From Rhizonema sp. PD37 (GTDB lineage: Bacteria > Cyanobacteriota > Cyanobacteriia > Cyanobacteriales > Nostocaceae), in the NCBI GenBank assembly GCA_029379215.1, contig JAQYWO010000056.1, positions 1-35,029 on the forward strand: a stretch of DNA of 35,029 nt. Direction: 5' to 3'. This document shows, piece by piece, positions 34,038-35,029 of this stretch. Numbering within the stretch: position 1 is the stretch's first letter; the number at the start of each line of letters is the position of its first letter. A model generated the notes under the pieces. That model did no database searches and had not been told where the DNA came from. It saw only the letters and a list, made by a program, of their open reading frames with translations. The position numbers and the translations under genes were made by a program.

Positions 34038-35029
34038 CTAGCGTTCAAGCAAACCAACAGCCGATAAAGTTCTACCCAGCCACGGAAATTCTAAAATTAG
34101 TGGAAAAAGATGACCTTTTATTGGGGCTTTATCTAAAAAACCTTGGCAAACTAGTTCATAGTCCCATTCATGGAGTGTACCGGTAGCCACAGCGATTGTA
34201 TTTTCTAGATTTTTTAGCTGATGCCACCAATTTGACGGCATGTAGAGAATTTCTCCCTGATCTAGTATGAACTGCACGGATTTGGCCTGAGCGTACAGTG
34301 GAAATTTTTTGAAGTTTGGCTTGAAGCAGTTGACTCGACCCTCGTACAAATATTTTTCTTGGTCTGGCGGAAACATTACCACTTGTTTCCGCCCGGAGAT
34401 CACTGCTACCCATGTCGTATCATGACGTGAATCATAGTGAAGACCCACTGATGTATCTTTAAAACCTATGAAAACTGAAGAGAAATCAGGGTAAAATCTT
34501 TTGATAAGTTCTAATGGAAATCTTTTAAACCAATTATTGAAATATATTGGATCTTCGCAATCTTCCCAAAGCTCGGGATGATAACAAATATGCATGTTTG
34601 ATAAATAAAGCAATTTGTTGCCAGCACCACCAGTCATATAATCTATATAATCAGCAATCTTCATTGACTCGTGAGTTCTAGTCTCCCGCGTAAATTCACC
34701 TTCAGGATTGTAATCCTGCACTTCGAGCTTGACTGACCCGTACTTTGATTTGAAGAAATCGAGATTCCATTTTGTCGAGGCTCTCCAGTTTTTCACTACA
34801 TCTGTAATAATAACAGGCTTTCCAACAGAAGCATACTCCCGAACAAATTCTTCATATGAAATATTGCTACGACGTTCAATAGAATCAATTGGCGTATAAA
34901 CAAATTTATAATTTTTCTTGTACAGTAGCCTCTTGTTGAAATAAATAACTAAGGGGATGATAAAAATCAAGATAATTGTGAAAGCAATCAACCCAATAAT
35001 GTTGGAATAAGAAAAGGAAGAGGGTATAT
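34038..35029 (-). CDS. Membrane-anchored JmjC/cupin_8-type Fe(II)/2-oxoglutarate oxygenase, start outside window
   Basis: An oxygenase of the JmjC/cupin_8 superfamily. Counting from a TTG at 34991, iron ligands are H185 and D187 (VGLHYDSRHDTTW) and H257 (MPSNWWHQLKN); K202 in GRKQVVMFPPD probably binds 2-oxoglutarate. Family features SYEEFVREYASVGKPVIITD and PLYAQAKSV are present. The first ~18 residues form one hydrophobic helix (FTIILIFIIPLVIYF) followed by basic residues, so it is probably tethered to the inner membrane. Upstream of the TTG the frame stays open to the window edge with more hydrophobic residues (NIIGLIAF) and no ATG, so the real start may lie further right. Substrate unknown; beta-hydroxylation of an amino acid or acyl chain is plausible. 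Confidence 0.75.
   Translation of the reverse strand, partial: IPSSFSYSNIIGLIAFTIILIFIIPLVIYFNKRLLYKKNYKFVYTPIDSIERRSNISYEEFVREYASVGKPVIITDVVKNWRASTKWNLDFFKSKYGSVKLEVQDYNPEGEFTRETRTHESMKIADYIDYMTGGAGNKLLYLSNMHICYHPELWEDCEDPIYFNNWFKRFPLELIKRFYPDFSSVFIGFKDTSVGLHYDSRHDTTWVAVISGRKQVVMFPPDQEKYLYEGRVNCFKPNFKKFPLYAQAKSVQFILDQGEILYMPSNWWHQLKNLENTIAVATGTLHEWDYELVCQGFLDKAPIKGHLFPLILEFPWLGRTLSAVGLLER

Noticed and set aside
1..35029. CRISPR array, tRNA or rRNA genes
   Set aside because: No regularly spaced repeats with unique spacers and no cloverleaf or rRNA segment recognised; the only regular spacing is the coding 72-bp repeat.

Overview
The window comes from a cyanobacterium, most likely a filamentous multicellular one (Nostocales-like; inference). 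HIP1 octamers (GCGATCGC or close variants) recur throughout. Short heptamer-type repeats and MITE-like palindromes fill the gaps. Several proteins resemble cyanobacterial conserved families. I saw no rRNA, tRNA or CRISPR array.

Region A (1-9369) is ordinary chromosome: the start of a secreted PPC-domain protein, a 398-aa protein with four 24-residue tandem repeats, a bacterioferritin-like protein, a small secreted Cys-motif protein and an APC-family permease. Within it, a Mn/Zn-type ABC transporter (ATPase 5164-5893, permease 6602-7480) is broken by several single-base frameshifts. Its promoter and two matching Fur/Zur-like palindromes survive, and an intact SCO5389-family gene lies between the two broken genes on the other strand.

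Region B (9370-16602) is an accessory zone. It has a VapBC-type toxin-antitoxin pair and a minus-strand four-gene operon (unknown, unknown, MbtH-like, type II thioesterase) that normally serves NRPS/PKS enzymes. It also has a 5'-truncated Uma2 nuclease, a roughly 200-bp MITE-like element, an AAA-ATPase/nuclease gene broken by a small repeat insertion, and a PD-(D/E)XK-like protein.

Region C (16603-35029) is dominated by a co-directional minus-strand biosynthetic cluster. In transcription order: membrane-anchored JmjC/cupin-like oxygenase (runs off the window) -> PKS KS-AT-aminotransferase-ACP -> methyltransferase -> PKS KS-AT-KR-ACP-TE -> TauD-like dioxygenase -> second methyltransferase -> free-standing aminotransferase homologous to the PKS-embedded one -> double-GNAT acetyltransferase -> a degenerate 3' end of a type II thioesterase -> a fusion of a type ISP restriction-modification C-terminal domain to a FAS-type acyl carrier protein. 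A TolC-like secreted protein follows.

Read collinearly, the two PKS modules would build a 5-amino-3-hydroxyacyl chain. Such a chain could be released as a free acid or close to a six-membered lactam, with methylation, oxidation and perhaps acetylation as tailoring (inference). The starter module is not in the window. The MbtH-like protein implies an adenylation domain that is also not here, so the full pathway probably extends past the right edge or lies elsewhere in the genome.
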